A stretch of DNA of 64,000 bases from Halorhabdus amylolytica (lineage in GTDB: Archaea; Halobacteriota; Halobacteria; Halobacteriales; Haloarculaceae). The stretch lies in NCBI RefSeq assembly GCF_004944975.1, contig NZ_SPQG01000014.1:1-64000 (forward strand), written 5' to 3'. A program made the translations under genes and the position numbers. Under the pieces are notes generated by a model. It ran no database searches. It saw only the letters and a list, made by a program, of their open reading frames with translations, and was not told where the DNA came from. Shown piece after piece: positions 13,998 to 22,328 of the stretch; within the stretch, counting starts at the first letter, position 1; each line of letters opens with the position of its first letter.

Positions 13998-14540
13998 ATG
14001 GAACTGCCGACGCCCCAGGACCTCCGCGAACGCCGCAACGATCTCGATCTCACCCAGAGCGAACTCGCCGAGCGCGCAGACGTCTCCCAGCCACTGATCG
14101 CACGGATCGAGGGCGGCGACGTCGACCCGCGCCTCTCGACGCTCAGGCGGATCGTGGACGCACTCGAAGAAGCCGAGGGCGGCATCCTCAGGGCCGAGGA
14201 CCTGATGAATAGCCCGGTCGTCAACGTCGCCCCGGACGACAGCGTCCGAGGAGCCAAGGAACTGATGGACAGCGAGGGCTACTCCCAGGTGCCAGTCGTC
14301 AGAGACGGTCGACCGGAAGGGCTGATCGGCAACGTCGACATTCGCCAGCGAGAGGAGGACAACGTCGGCGAACTCCCCGTCGCCGAGGTCATGCACGAGT
14401 CGATCACGACCGTCGAACGCGACGCGACCGTCGACGAAGTGGACACGTACCTCGACCACCACGCCGCGGTCCTGGTTGTCGAGGACGGCGAGACGGTCGG
14501 CATCATCACGGACGCGGACATCGCCGCCCACGTCAGCTGA
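13998..14540 (+). CDS. XRE-type HTH regulator with two CBS domains
   Basis: 180 residues from MELPTPQDLRERR; an upstream in-frame ATG at 13971 is less likely. Residues about 5-60 are an XRE/lambda-type helix-turn-helix (LTQSELAERADVSQPLIARI). Residues about 65-180 are paired CBS motifs (AEDLMNSPVVNVAPDDS and VAEVMHESITTVERDAT), which usually bind adenine nucleotides. This architecture is widespread in archaea and suggests a regulator responding to ATP/AMP or S-adenosyl compounds. Targets are unknown. Confidence 0.9.
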   Translation: MELPTPQDLRERRNDLDLTQSELAERADVSQPLIARIEGGDVDPRLSTLRRIVDALEEAEGGILRAEDLMNSPVVNVAPDDSVRGAKELMDSEGYSQVPVVRDGRPEGLIGNVDIRQREEDNVGELPVAEVMHESITTVERDATVDEVDTYLDHHAAVLVVEDGETVGIITDADIAAHVS

Positions 14541-14593
14541 TCGACTGCTGGGGGATCAAGCAAGGAAGATCGACCTTCTGTGGCCGGTGTCGC

Positions 14594-15622
14594 TCAAGAC
14601 AGTTCGAGTCCGCTGATCGAGACACCGTCCGACCCGTCCGCCACACGGCCGACGATCCGTCCGTCAGCCGTGGACTCGACGACACTCATGGCGTCGTCCG
14701 GATCGAGGGCGGCCACGAACCCGGTCCCCATGTTGAACGTACGGTGCATCTCCGCATCGTCGATGTCCCCCGCCTCCCGGACAAACTCGAAGATTGGCGG
14801 GGCGTCGAAGGGTTCCTCGATCACGTACCGATACGGACCCATCCGCGTGAGGTTGGTCCAGCCACCACCAGTCACGTGTGCGGCTGCGTGCGCGCCATGT
14901 TCCCGGAGCGGATCGAGCAGGTCGGTGTAGATCCGCGTCGGTTCCAGTAACTCCTCGCCGATCGTCTTCGAGGGGGTCGGCGGGAAGGGATCGGTGTACT
15001 CCCCCTCGCGAGTGACGGCCTCCCGGGCGAGTGTTAGGCCGTTGGAGTGGATCCCGCTGGATGGCCAGCCGACAATCGCGTCGCCGACCTCGGCCTCGCC
15101 GGGGAACAGTCCATCTTTGGGTCCCAGACCGGCGGCGGTCCCGGCGATGTCCAGGCCATCGATCACGTCGGGCATGACTGCCGTTTCACCGCCCACCAGC
15201 GCGACGTCTGCGAGTTCGGCTCCGATGGCAAGGCCTTCACCGATCTGCTCGTTCGTCATCGGATCGGGTTCCTCGACGGCGAGGTAGTCGACGAACGCGA
15301 CCGGTTCGATCCCCGCAGCGACCAGGTCGTTGACGTTCATCGCGATGCAGTCGATGCCGACCGTCGAGTAATCATCGAGTGCCTCGGCGACGAGCAACTT
15401 CGTCCCGACGCCGTCAGTGGCCAGCGCGAGGTACCGCTCACCGATGTCGACCAACCCGGCGAAGTCGCCCTCGAACCCCTCGGTTGCGCCGATCAGCGCC
15501 TCAGTGGCGGCCTCGCTCTCGTCGATGTCGACGCCCGACTCCGCGTAGGTCAATCCCTCCCTGGCCGGGTCCGGATCGGCCCCGGATGGACCGTCCTCGC
15601 CCTTCGGATCCGTATCGGTCAT
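14594..15622 (-). CDS. purM: Phosphoribosylformylglycinamidine cyclo-ligase (AIR synthetase)
   Basis: 342 residues from MTDTDPKGED. It performs the ATP-dependent ring closure of FGAM to AIR in de novo purine synthesis. Signatures: glycine-rich ATDGVGTKLLVAEAL, DCIAMNVNDLVAAG, VGGETAVMPD, and HVTGGGWTNLTR. The N-terminus has an acidic extension of about 20 residues before the family start TYAESGVDID. Length is normal. A convergent GNAT gene would be on the same strand upstream, so it may be read through from there. Confidence 0.96.
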   Translation of the reverse strand: MTDTDPKGEDGPSGADPDPAREGLTYAESGVDIDESEAATEALIGATEGFEGDFAGLVDIGERYLALATDGVGTKLLVAEALDDYSTVGIDCIAMNVNDLVAAGIEPVAFVDYLAVEEPDPMTNEQIGEGLAIGAELADVALVGGETAVMPDVIDGLDIAGTAAGLGPKDGLFPGEAEVGDAIVGWPSSGIHSNGLTLAREAVTREGEYTDPFPPTPSKTIGEELLEPTRIYTDLLDPLREHGAHAAAHVTGGGWTNLTRMGPYRYVIEEPFDAPPIFEFVREAGDIDDAEMHRTFNMGTGFVAALDPDDAMSVVESTADGRIVGRVADGSDGVSISGLELS

Positions 15623-15668
15623 ACCCGAGTGACCGCGCGGTACGGGCAAAAGCCCACCGCTTGGCAGG

Positions 15669-16844
15669 TCAGAAGAACTCCCGGAGGAACACCTTCTCGG
15701 GTGGGAACAGCCGGTCGAGGCGCCCACGGACGTCCGGACTCTCGACGGTCACTCCGCCACGACGGACTGCCGTCGCGGCGTCGTGACTCCCGACGACGAG
15801 CCCCGAGAGGGTACCGATATCCAGCCGTGCGTCGGGATCCCCGTCTGGATTCCGGATCGTCTCGCCGATCCCGTCCTCGACCCGGAGGCGGACGGTTTCG
15901 TCGTTGTTCGAGCCGAGCGGATCGTCGACAGCGAGAGTTACCGTCCCCTCGACATCGTCCGGATACGGCACTGTCTCCAGTGCCATTTCTACGTCAGTCA
16001 CGCGAACCATGGGCCCAGGTTCGACCGTACACTCGATGGCGTTCGGCTCGGTCACGAGGGCGAACAGTTCGGACTCCTCCGCCCGCTCGAAAGTGATCCG
16101 ATCGGTCTGTGCCCGGTGATCGCCGAGGAACCCGAGGAGTTCGCGATAGGCTTCGTGATCGATACCGGCCATGTACGCCACCTGGAGGTGATCGTCGTCG
16201 AGAGAATGAACGACGTAACCCGCAGGTGTCCCGTCACGGTCGTACCGGTAGACGTGACGCCGTCGGTCGCCCCACTCGGTGAAGATCCGTCGGCGCCACC
16301 AGGTCTCACTCCGACGCAGGGACAACGTCTCGCCCTCGCCGGCGGTCAGGTGAACCGTCTGGAGTGAACGCCAGTCCTCGGGTTCGACGGGGCGGAACGT
16401 CCCCTCGTCATCACCGATACCGACGAGCGCGTCCGGGTCGCACTCGTAGGTACTCACCCTGTTTGCGGTCGTCCAGCCGAATTGACGGTAAAAGGCCGTC
16501 TCGAACGGCCAGAGGGCGACGAGCGGGATCGACTCCGCCGCGTACGTCCCCACGACATCACCGAGCATTCGTCGGGCGTACCCGCTATGGCGGTGTTCCG
16601 GCGGCGTCGCGACCGTGCCGAGCCCGCCGAGGGTGATCCACTCGCCCCGGAATCGGGCGTCGAAAGTGTACTGCCGAGAGATACTTCGGAGTTCGTCGTC
16701 CTCGAACAGTCCGTAGCGCTCGCCCGGACTCGCGCGGTCGACGTCACCTTCGTCCCAGGGTCCATTGTCCGGATGGAAGGCGTACATCCGGATACGTTCG
16801 TACTTGTCCGCTTCCGACGGCGAAACGCGGCGATACTCGACCAT
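15669..16844 (-). CDS. Eis-like GNAT acetyltransferase
   Basis: 391 residues, the size of the Eis family, with three parts: an N-terminal GNAT domain containing the acetyl-CoA loop RHSGYARRML, a degenerate central GNAT domain, and a C-terminal sterol-carrier-like fold. The C-terminal residue is Phe (FLREFF), matching the free carboxylate that acts as base in Eis enzymes. Bacterial members acetylate aminoglycosides or protein lysines; the substrate here is unknown. It ends 47 bp before the purM start, same strand. Confidence 0.88.
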   Translation of the reverse strand: MVEYRRVSPSEADKYERIRMYAFHPDNGPWDEGDVDRASPGERYGLFEDDELRSISRQYTFDARFRGEWITLGGLGTVATPPEHRHSGYARRMLGDVVGTYAAESIPLVALWPFETAFYRQFGWTTANRVSTYECDPDALVGIGDDEGTFRPVEPEDWRSLQTVHLTAGEGETLSLRRSETWWRRRIFTEWGDRRRHVYRYDRDGTPAGYVVHSLDDDHLQVAYMAGIDHEAYRELLGFLGDHRAQTDRITFERAEESELFALVTEPNAIECTVEPGPMVRVTDVEMALETVPYPDDVEGTVTLAVDDPLGSNNDETVRLRVEDGIGETIRNPDGDPDARLDIGTLSGLVVGSHDAATAVRRGGVTVESPDVRGRLDRLFPPEKVFLREFF

Positions 16845-16955
16845 GCGCCATGGTCTCGCGGCGACGAAAAGAGCGTATCGTTCGCGAAGAGTGGAGCTAC
16901 CGAAGCCGCGTTCAAAGCCCAGGGCCGAACAGGACGGTCATCGATCGCGTGCAGT

Positions 16956-17579
16956 TCACAACCCGGGGCCGAGCAGGGCGGCTACCGCGAGGACGATCGA
17001 CGGGACCGCCACGGCGGCGTAGAGCACGCGGTTCCAGCGAAGGACGGTCTTCCCGTCAAGCGGTCCGAAGGGCAACATGTTGAACCCGGCCAACAGGAGA
17101 TTGATCGTGACGCCGAAGGCGGCGACGTCGCTCACGGTCGAGCCGGTCAGCAGCGCGACCGGGAGAAACGCGCCCGCGAGCGCCAGATTCGTCACCGGGC
17201 CAGCCAGTGCGATCAACCCGGACTCCCGGAGCGTGATCTGACCCCGGTGGACGACCGCTCCGGGCGCGGCGAAGATGAACCCGGCCAGCGCGGAGACGAT
17301 GGCCAAAAATAGCATGCCATAGTCGGCCCGGAAGGCCGCGATCTGGCCGAACCGGACGGCGACGACCTTGTGTGCGAGTTCGTGGAGGACAAACGCGACG
17401 CCAACCGTTCCCAGGCTCGTCAGGAGCTGTCGGGCGAACGTTATGAGAAGTTCCTCGACGGGCCCAACGGTCGCACCCTGCAGCAAGTAGGGGTTGAGGA
17501 ACAGCGTGAACGCGACGCTCAGCGCGATCCAGGCGGCGAACAGATCCAGCAGTTCGCGTCGGCCGAATCGGATCTGCAT
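16956..17579 (-). CDS. M50-family membrane metalloprotease
   Basis: 207 residues from MQIRFGRREL; a GTG two codons earlier overlaps the TraB stop. Zinc motif HELAH at residues 66-70 lies in a hydrophobic helix, and the second motif NMLPFGPLDG near 165 supplies the third ligand, as in site-2 proteases of the SpoIVFB/Rv-type group without PDZ or CBS domains. About five or six membrane helices. Probably cleaves membrane-bound regulators. It is directly downstream of and overlaps the TraB gene, so the two are likely co-transcribed. Confidence 0.9.
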   Translation of the reverse strand: MQIRFGRRELLDLFAAWIALSVAFTLFLNPYLLQGATVGPVEELLITFARQLLTSLGTVGVAFVLHELAHKVVAVRFGQIAAFRADYGMLFLAIVSALAGFIFAAPGAVVHRGQITLRESGLIALAGPVTNLALAGAFLPVALLTGSTVSDVAAFGVTINLLLAGFNMLPFGPLDGKTVLRWNRVLYAAVAVPSIVLAVAALLGPGL

Positions 17580-17581
17580 GG

Positions 17582-19087
17582 TCACGACACGAGTCCCCAG
17601 AGCAGCTCTGCACCGTTACGAGCCCCGTCGAGCATGTGTGTGGCAACCTGGTCGACGCCACCGACTTCCGCGAACATGACCGGGAGGACGGTCGTCGCAA
17701 AGAGCACGCTAGCGATGAAGCTCCCGACGTTCGTCAGCGCGACGACGAGGATCAACCGGAACAACGGCACCTCCCGCATCTGTCTGAGTAATTCCGGGAT
17801 CGGCAACTCCTGATCGTCGAGTAGTTCGTTCAGTCTGTTGATGTCGCCGATGTTGACGTCGAGATAACGCAGTTCGACGTAGCCGGCGAACCAACCCGGC
17901 GCGAGCAGGGGATTGACACTGGTCAACCACGCGACCGCGCCGCCGACCCCCGCGCTGGTCCAGTGGGCGCCCGCCAGCCGGGCCAGTCCGGCGGCGATAA
18001 CGCCGTTGACGAGGAACCACAGCGCGAACAGCCGCAGCAACCATCCCTGCTCGGCACCGCCGAGCAACAACAGGAGGAAGAACGCAGCGAACCCGAGCGT
18101 GAAGAGATACCCCAACAGCTTGTACACCGAGAACCTCCGTCCGGAGATGGTCCCGGTCAGTTCATCCATCGGCGGGAGCGTCTCGGGGTCTTCGAGATAC
18201 CGTTCGATCCCCTCGCGGTGGCCCGCACCGACGACGGCGACGACCGACGCCCCAGCCTCTCGGAGCCCCAACAACTGGTGGGCGATGTATGCGTCGCGTT
18301 CGTCGATCAGCGCCTCGGCTCCGCCCGGCGAGAACCGCCGGAACTCCTCCATCATCGCCGTGACGACGTCAGTGTCAGTCAGCTCCTCGATGTCGAACTC
18401 TTCGACGTCTTCGATGTCGTCCCCGGCACTCCTCGTGAGCGCGAAGGCGAGCGGGATCGCGAGCAGCGCCCCGACACCGAGGGCCACACCGAGGACGTCG
18501 ATCACGCCCGCCAGCGGTCCGAGAGCACCGATCGAGCCGACCAGTGAGACGCCACCCAGGATGGTGGCGATGACGGCCACGAACAGGCCAACGGTCAGGC
18601 CGATCGTCCAGGCGGCCGTCCAGGGCCCGGCAACGCCGACGAGCATGCCCCCGAAGAGTTTCAGCTTTTCCATGCCAGTGAGACGTCGCCAGAAACGCTG
18701 GATCGTCGTCTGGATGTTCCGGTCGACCAGAGCCACGTCGATCCCTTCGGCCTCGGCAGTCTCGACGCCCGCCATCATGTCCGCGCCGGGCGTGACGTCA
18801 AAGCGGTCGCCAAGCCGCGCCTGAACGTACGAGAGCATCCAGTAAGCCAGAAACTGGAAGACGGTGTTGCCCTCCAGAAGGTCACTGGGTTGGATGTCCT
18901 CGGGGGACTCCCCTTTGAGCTGTCGGTAGCGGCCCTCGTCGAGTTCGACGGCCACCATGTCCGGCTGTTCCGACTCGATGGTCTCGCTGACGCGCTCGGC
19001 ACTCTCCTCGGAGACGTGGGCAGTCCCGACCAGACGGATCGATCCCTGCCCCGACGTGTCCGGCGGTTCCCCGACTGGGTCGCTCAT
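17582..19087 (-). CDS. TraB family membrane protein
   Basis: 501 residues. The N-terminal soluble domain carries the TraB signature (VGTAHVSEESAE at about 20-31; VAVELDEGRY), and a second motif VVGAGHREGIERYL near 285. It belongs to the TraB/PrgY/GumN fold, distantly related to TIKI proteases with GxxH and E residues as metal ligands. Several membrane helices follow the middle (about 140-220) and C-terminal (about 320-500) regions. Bacterial PrgY limits peptide pheromone activity; archaeal substrates are unknown. Overlaps the M50 protease, hinting at a shared proteolytic role. Confidence 0.88.
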   Translation of the reverse strand: MSDPVGEPPDTSGQGSIRLVGTAHVSEESAERVSETIESEQPDMVAVELDEGRYRQLKGESPEDIQPSDLLEGNTVFQFLAYWMLSYVQARLGDRFDVTPGADMMAGVETAEAEGIDVALVDRNIQTTIQRFWRRLTGMEKLKLFGGMLVGVAGPWTAAWTIGLTVGLFVAVIATILGGVSLVGSIGALGPLAGVIDVLGVALGVGALLAIPLAFALTRSAGDDIEDVEEFDIEELTDTDVVTAMMEEFRRFSPGGAEALIDERDAYIAHQLLGLREAGASVVAVVGAGHREGIERYLEDPETLPPMDELTGTISGRRFSVYKLLGYLFTLGFAAFFLLLLLGGAEQGWLLRLFALWFLVNGVIAAGLARLAGAHWTSAGVGGAVAWLTSVNPLLAPGWFAGYVELRYLDVNIGDINRLNELLDDQELPIPELLRQMREVPLFRLILVVALTNVGSFIASVLFATTVLPVMFAEVGGVDQVATHMLDGARNGAELLWGLVS

Positions 19088-19113
19088 CGTCCGTTCTACC
19101 AGTCCCGAGTTCC

Positions 19114-19701
19114 TTACGATTGTCGGGTTGGCTCCGCTGGGTTCCGGGCGACGACTACGAGCGTCTCACGGCGGTCCGCGACGCGTTCAAGGTCGAACCC
19201 GTGGTCTTCGAAGTGTCTGGCGACGGTCTCGGCATCGTATCGCTCGGACAGCGGTGGCCCACGATCGCCAGCCCCGGACGCCGACCAGTCCGCGATCACG
19301 ATTCGGCCGCCCGGCTCGACGACCCGTGTCAGTTCCATCAGAGCCTCGTCGCTGGCGAACTCATGGTAGGTCATCGTCGAGTAGGCGCCGGCGAGTGCGT
19401 CCATCCGGACAGGCATCGCGTCGATCGTCGCTGTCACCCGGTCGACGGTCACGGGAACACCGAACTCCTCGAAGGCGGCGTGCATCGTCGGCTGGAGGTC
19501 GAGCGCGAGGATCCGCCCGACCTGCGGCGCGATCGCACGGGTGTAAAATCCCGTGCCACTCCCCAGGTCGCCGACTCGATCATCGGGCCCCGGATCCAGC
19601 GCGGCGAGCAACTCATCGACCGAGAGATAGGCGTATCTGGACTCGTCCTCCAGCCGTTCGGCACCGTCAGCGTCGAACGTGTGGTGGCCCATGTCCGTCA
19701 T
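19114..19701 (-). CDS. Class I SAM-dependent methyltransferase
   Basis: 195 residues from MTDMGHHTFDADGAERLED. SAM site VGDLGSGTGFYTRAI (motif I) and LALDLQP (motif II), with EPGGRIVIADW as a post-motif strand. It resembles UbiE/Coq5-like methyltransferases, whose substrates are quinones or small molecules. Nothing nearby fixes the substrate. Upstream 230 bp to the PEBP pseudogene contain no gene I can support. Confidence 0.85.
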   Translation of the reverse strand: MTDMGHHTFDADGAERLEDESRYAYLSVDELLAALDPGPDDRVGDLGSGTGFYTRAIAPQVGRILALDLQPTMHAAFEEFGVPVTVDRVTATIDAMPVRMDALAGAYSTMTYHEFASDEALMELTRVVEPGGRIVIADWSASGAGDRGPPLSERYDAETVARHFEDHGFDLERVADRRETLVVVARNPAEPTRQS

Positions 19702-19932
19702 CGGAACCCTGTAGACAAAAACGGCCGGACGACGGTGAAAGTCCACCGGTTTCACGTCCCCGAATCAACCGACTGCTCGGCCGGTTCGTCGGACGAGCGG
19801 CGACCGCTCCGGGCCGTGATCGAGGCTGCGAGAGGTACGTTCCCCCTCGAACGTCGAGCCGTTGTCCGTCCGCCGTATCCGTGACGGTCAATCGTTGGGC
19901 TGGTACTCGTCCGTCGCGTTCGTGACCGTCAA

Positions 19933-20486
19933 TCAACGATCGTCGGTCGCTGTTGTCGTGGTCTGTCCAAGTCGCGTGCCGTCCATCGCGGAGCGCACGG
20001 TTGATCGTCCAGATCTCGGCTCGATCGACAGCGCCGATTCGAGCGCAGTCATCGTGAACCGATACGTATGAGGACCGTCGTCTTCCGGCGGGGCGGATCC
20101 ACGATAGCCGACAGTCCCGAAGTCGCTCGTCCCCTGGCGTCTCCGATCCTCGGCACTGTCCCGGATGCAGGAAGTCCCTCGGGGATCTCCCGCCGTGTCC
20201 CCGGTAGGTCCCAGAGCACCCAGTGGACGAAGTCGTCCGCGTCCGAGTCCTCGACGATCAGCGCCACGGTCTCGGTGCCGTCCGGGACGAACTCGATCGT
20301 CAGGGGCGGCGAACGGTCCGCTCCGTCGGCCGTGGACTGTTCCGGGATCGAACCGTTGTCGTCGAACGCCGGCGAACCGAACGCGAGATTATTCGCCGAT
20401 ACTGTCGTCGTCTCCTCCTGACAGCCGACGATCGCGAGTGTACTCGCCATGCCAAATCGCCGGAGCCACGCTCGGCGAGTGTCCAT
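19933..20486 (-). pseudogene. Frameshifted PEBP (YbhB/YbcL-like) lipoprotein gene
   Basis: The 5' part starts MDTRRAWLRRFG, a Tat-like signal with lipobox IVGC, and runs through a phosphatidylethanolamine-binding domain (SPPLTIEF, VEDSDADDFVHWVLWDLPG). Near 20131-20138 the reading frame leaves the family: downstream, the other frame continues the domain exactly as expected (QGTSDFGTVGYRG, then APPEDDGPHTYRFTMTAL) to a stop at 19933. One missing base in the C-run (cccctgg) accounts for it; the joined product would be about 184 residues. Either a real inactivation or a sequencing error. Read without repair, the ORF ends at 20049 with a meaningless tail. Confidence 0.8.
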
Positions 20487-20558
20487 AGTCGCGGGTTCGA
20501 GACCACCGGAAACGGTCTGTCCCGCGGGCTTGATAAGCAGCGACACGTAGAGGGTACT

Positions 20559-20738
20559 ATGATACAGATCGTACCGCCGACCGAGCGGGAGTGTGAGCGT
20601 TGCGGGCGGACGGAAGTCTGGGACGAAGATCTGGGCGTCTGGCGCGTTCCTGACCAGGAAAACGCCACACGCGGACAGCCCCACTGTCTCCACGAGTGGG
20701 ACATCAACGGGGCGTACAACCCCGTCGCGGACGTCTGA
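20559..20738 (+). CDS. HEWD-type small zinc-binding protein
   Basis: 59 residues, MIQIVPPTERECERCGR start. It has a CxxC pair (CERC), a later Cys-x-x-His (CLHEWDIN) and the HEWD sequence that names this haloarchaeal small-protein family. The spacing suggests a single zinc site. Function unknown. It is divergent from the PEBP pseudogene, with 72 bp between starts. The 88-bp palindromic element begins within its stop codon. Confidence 0.75.
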   Translation: MIQIVPPTERECERCGRTEVWDEDLGVWRVPDQENATRGQPHCLHEWDINGAYNPVADV

Positions 20739-20822
20739 TACGGATTATTGTCGTGATGTATCGGTATCCGTCGACCCCCGGGTCTGCGTCATCGGAAAAT
20801 AATCTACAATAATCCGTATGAG
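20735..20822 (+). repeat. 88-bp palindromic element, copy 1
   Basis: Ends are inverted repeats of 17 bp with one mismatch: CTGATACGGATTATTGT (20735-20751) and its complement at 20806-20822. The centre contains a GC-rich small palindrome (GACCC/GGGTC). A second copy at 49072-49160 is about 88 percent identical. In both, the TGA stop of the upstream gene is part of the left repeat. Could be a MITE-like mobile element or a shared 3'-end/terminator structure. Confidence 0.85.
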
Positions 20823-20892
20823 GGGTCGTCGCCCCGTCCGGAAAGCGATCGAACACGTACAATTATATTCCTCGATGTCATATCCACACTCA

Positions 20893-21051
20893 ATGACAAC
20901 GAAGTGTAAACTCTGTCGACGACCGCTCGATCCATCGGAACGCGAACGCTGCGTCTGTGGCTGGGCGATGGACGAAACCTGTCGTGAGCGTCACGGGTCG
21001 TGGTGTCCGCGCGGGCCCGGGGACCGCTGGATTGGCGTCGAAGAGTTCTGA
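20893..21051 (+). CDS. Small zinc-finger protein (52 aa)
   Basis: From MTTKCKLCRRPLD; in-frame ATGs exist upstream (20875, 20818). Cysteines are arranged CxxC, CxC, then single Cys residues at ETC and SWC, enough for one or two zinc sites (treble-clef-like). A TATA-like attatattcc at about 20861 lies about 30 nt before the chosen ATG, which favours this start. No family recognised. It follows the HEWD protein and the palindromic element. Confidence 0.6.
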   Translation: MTTKCKLCRRPLDPSERERCVCGWAMDETCRERHGSWCPRGPGDRWIGVEEF

Positions 21052-21164
21052 TCGGCCCGCCCGGTAACGAACGTTGTCAGTGCTCTCACGACTCATGAAG
21101 TCGTTCTCCGAGAGATGCTGCGAACGCATTCTGTGAACAATTCGTGTCGTTTGTACCCTCACGA

Positions 21165-22187
21165 TCACAGGGCGGGAATCAGGCCCTGCTTGAAGATCCC
21201 GAACGTCGTCAACAGGCCGATCAGCAACGTTGTGAGGACGATCGCGACCGCCGGCGGGTCGACGTGCGTGTCGGCGTGCGCATAGAGCACGCGTCCGGCG
21301 AGTTCGCCGACGAGCGCACTCGCGACGCCGAACACCGCTCCGACCAGCAGCGCGAGTTCCGCCCCCGCGCTGGGCAACGACAGGGCGGCGATGCTCGCGG
21401 GGAGGGCAAGATGGTAGGTGACGGGGATCCGTCGCTCCCCAATCACCAGGAACGCCATCGACGCTGCGGCGATCCCGAACGCCAGGTAGTAGCTCTCGGT
21501 AACGGAAGCGACGTAGGCCGCGAAGATCCCGACAACCAGTCCCAGTACCGCCTGTTCCTGCCAGCCGTACTGCTGGGTCGCCCACGGTTCGACCGCCGGG
21601 CGAACGGTACCGTCGCCCTCGTCGTCGCCCGACAGGGCGGTCCTGATCTCCCCGCGCTCGTACGGAGACATGTCGAGAATGCCGTTGCGGATCTGACCGA
21701 CGAGTGGGTAGCCGAAGGCGACGCGGGCGAAAAGCCCCGTTATGACGACGCTCGTCATGACCGGGTCGACGGGCAATCCGACAGTCCAGACGAGCGTCGC
21801 GATCCAGTAACCCACCACACCGAACGCACCGCCGGCTAGCATCGCGTCCGGACGGACGCCGATCGCCCGGTAAACGTCCTTTGCGTTGTGAAACGGGAAG
21901 TCCGAATCGGGACGTTCCCGACGGCCAACGTAGGCCGCGGCCGCGACGCCACCCGCGAAGGCGACATGTGGACCGAACGCGGGGCCGTAACCGATCAAGG
22001 CCGTCAGACCCGTCGCAGCCGGATCGCCCGGTGTGGCACCGGCCAGGTAGTTGCCCGCTTCGCCCACGACGATCGTGAATCCAGCGAGACTCAGAGCGGC
22101 GGTGCCGCCGATCGCCGCGCCGATCGCCCCGCCCGCGAAGGCCACGAGTAACAGTTCGACCGCGAAGAAACCCGCCTCAGCGACCAT
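21165..22187 (-). CDS. Conserved multi-spanning membrane protein, unknown function
   Basis: 340 residues with about nine or ten hydrophobic helices rich in Gly and Ala, split by a hydrophilic loop near residues 175-215 (SPYERGEIRTALSGDDEG). The first half has AGEAGNYLAGATPGDPAAT and GYGPAFGPHVAFAGG, glycine-rich stretches suggesting a transporter-like fold. I do not recognise a transporter family. It stands alone between the zinc-finger gene and the sulfatase-like gene. Confidence 0.75.
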   Translation of the reverse strand: MVAEAGFFAVELLLVAFAGGAIGAAIGGTAALSLAGFTIVVGEAGNYLAGATPGDPAATGLTALIGYGPAFGPHVAFAGGVAAAAYVGRRERPDSDFPFHNAKDVYRAIGVRPDAMLAGGAFGVVGYWIATLVWTVGLPVDPVMTSVVITGLFARVAFGYPLVGQIRNGILDMSPYERGEIRTALSGDDEGDGTVRPAVEPWATQQYGWQEQAVLGLVVGIFAAYVASVTESYYLAFGIAAASMAFLVIGERRIPVTYHLALPASIAALSLPSAGAELALLVGAVFGVASALVGELAGRVLYAHADTHVDPPAVAIVLTTLLIGLLTTFGIFKQGLIPAL

Positions 22188-22328
22188 CGCGTCTCACCCC
22201 CAGAACGTGCACGGAGGACCGTACCAGGACCATGACTGTCTCCATCGGTAGTTACCTCTGTCCCAGGGGGTGCAGTTAGTAGTGACTATCTCGGGACAGC
22301 GAACAGTCCCGTACCCGGTGCGTCCCGA

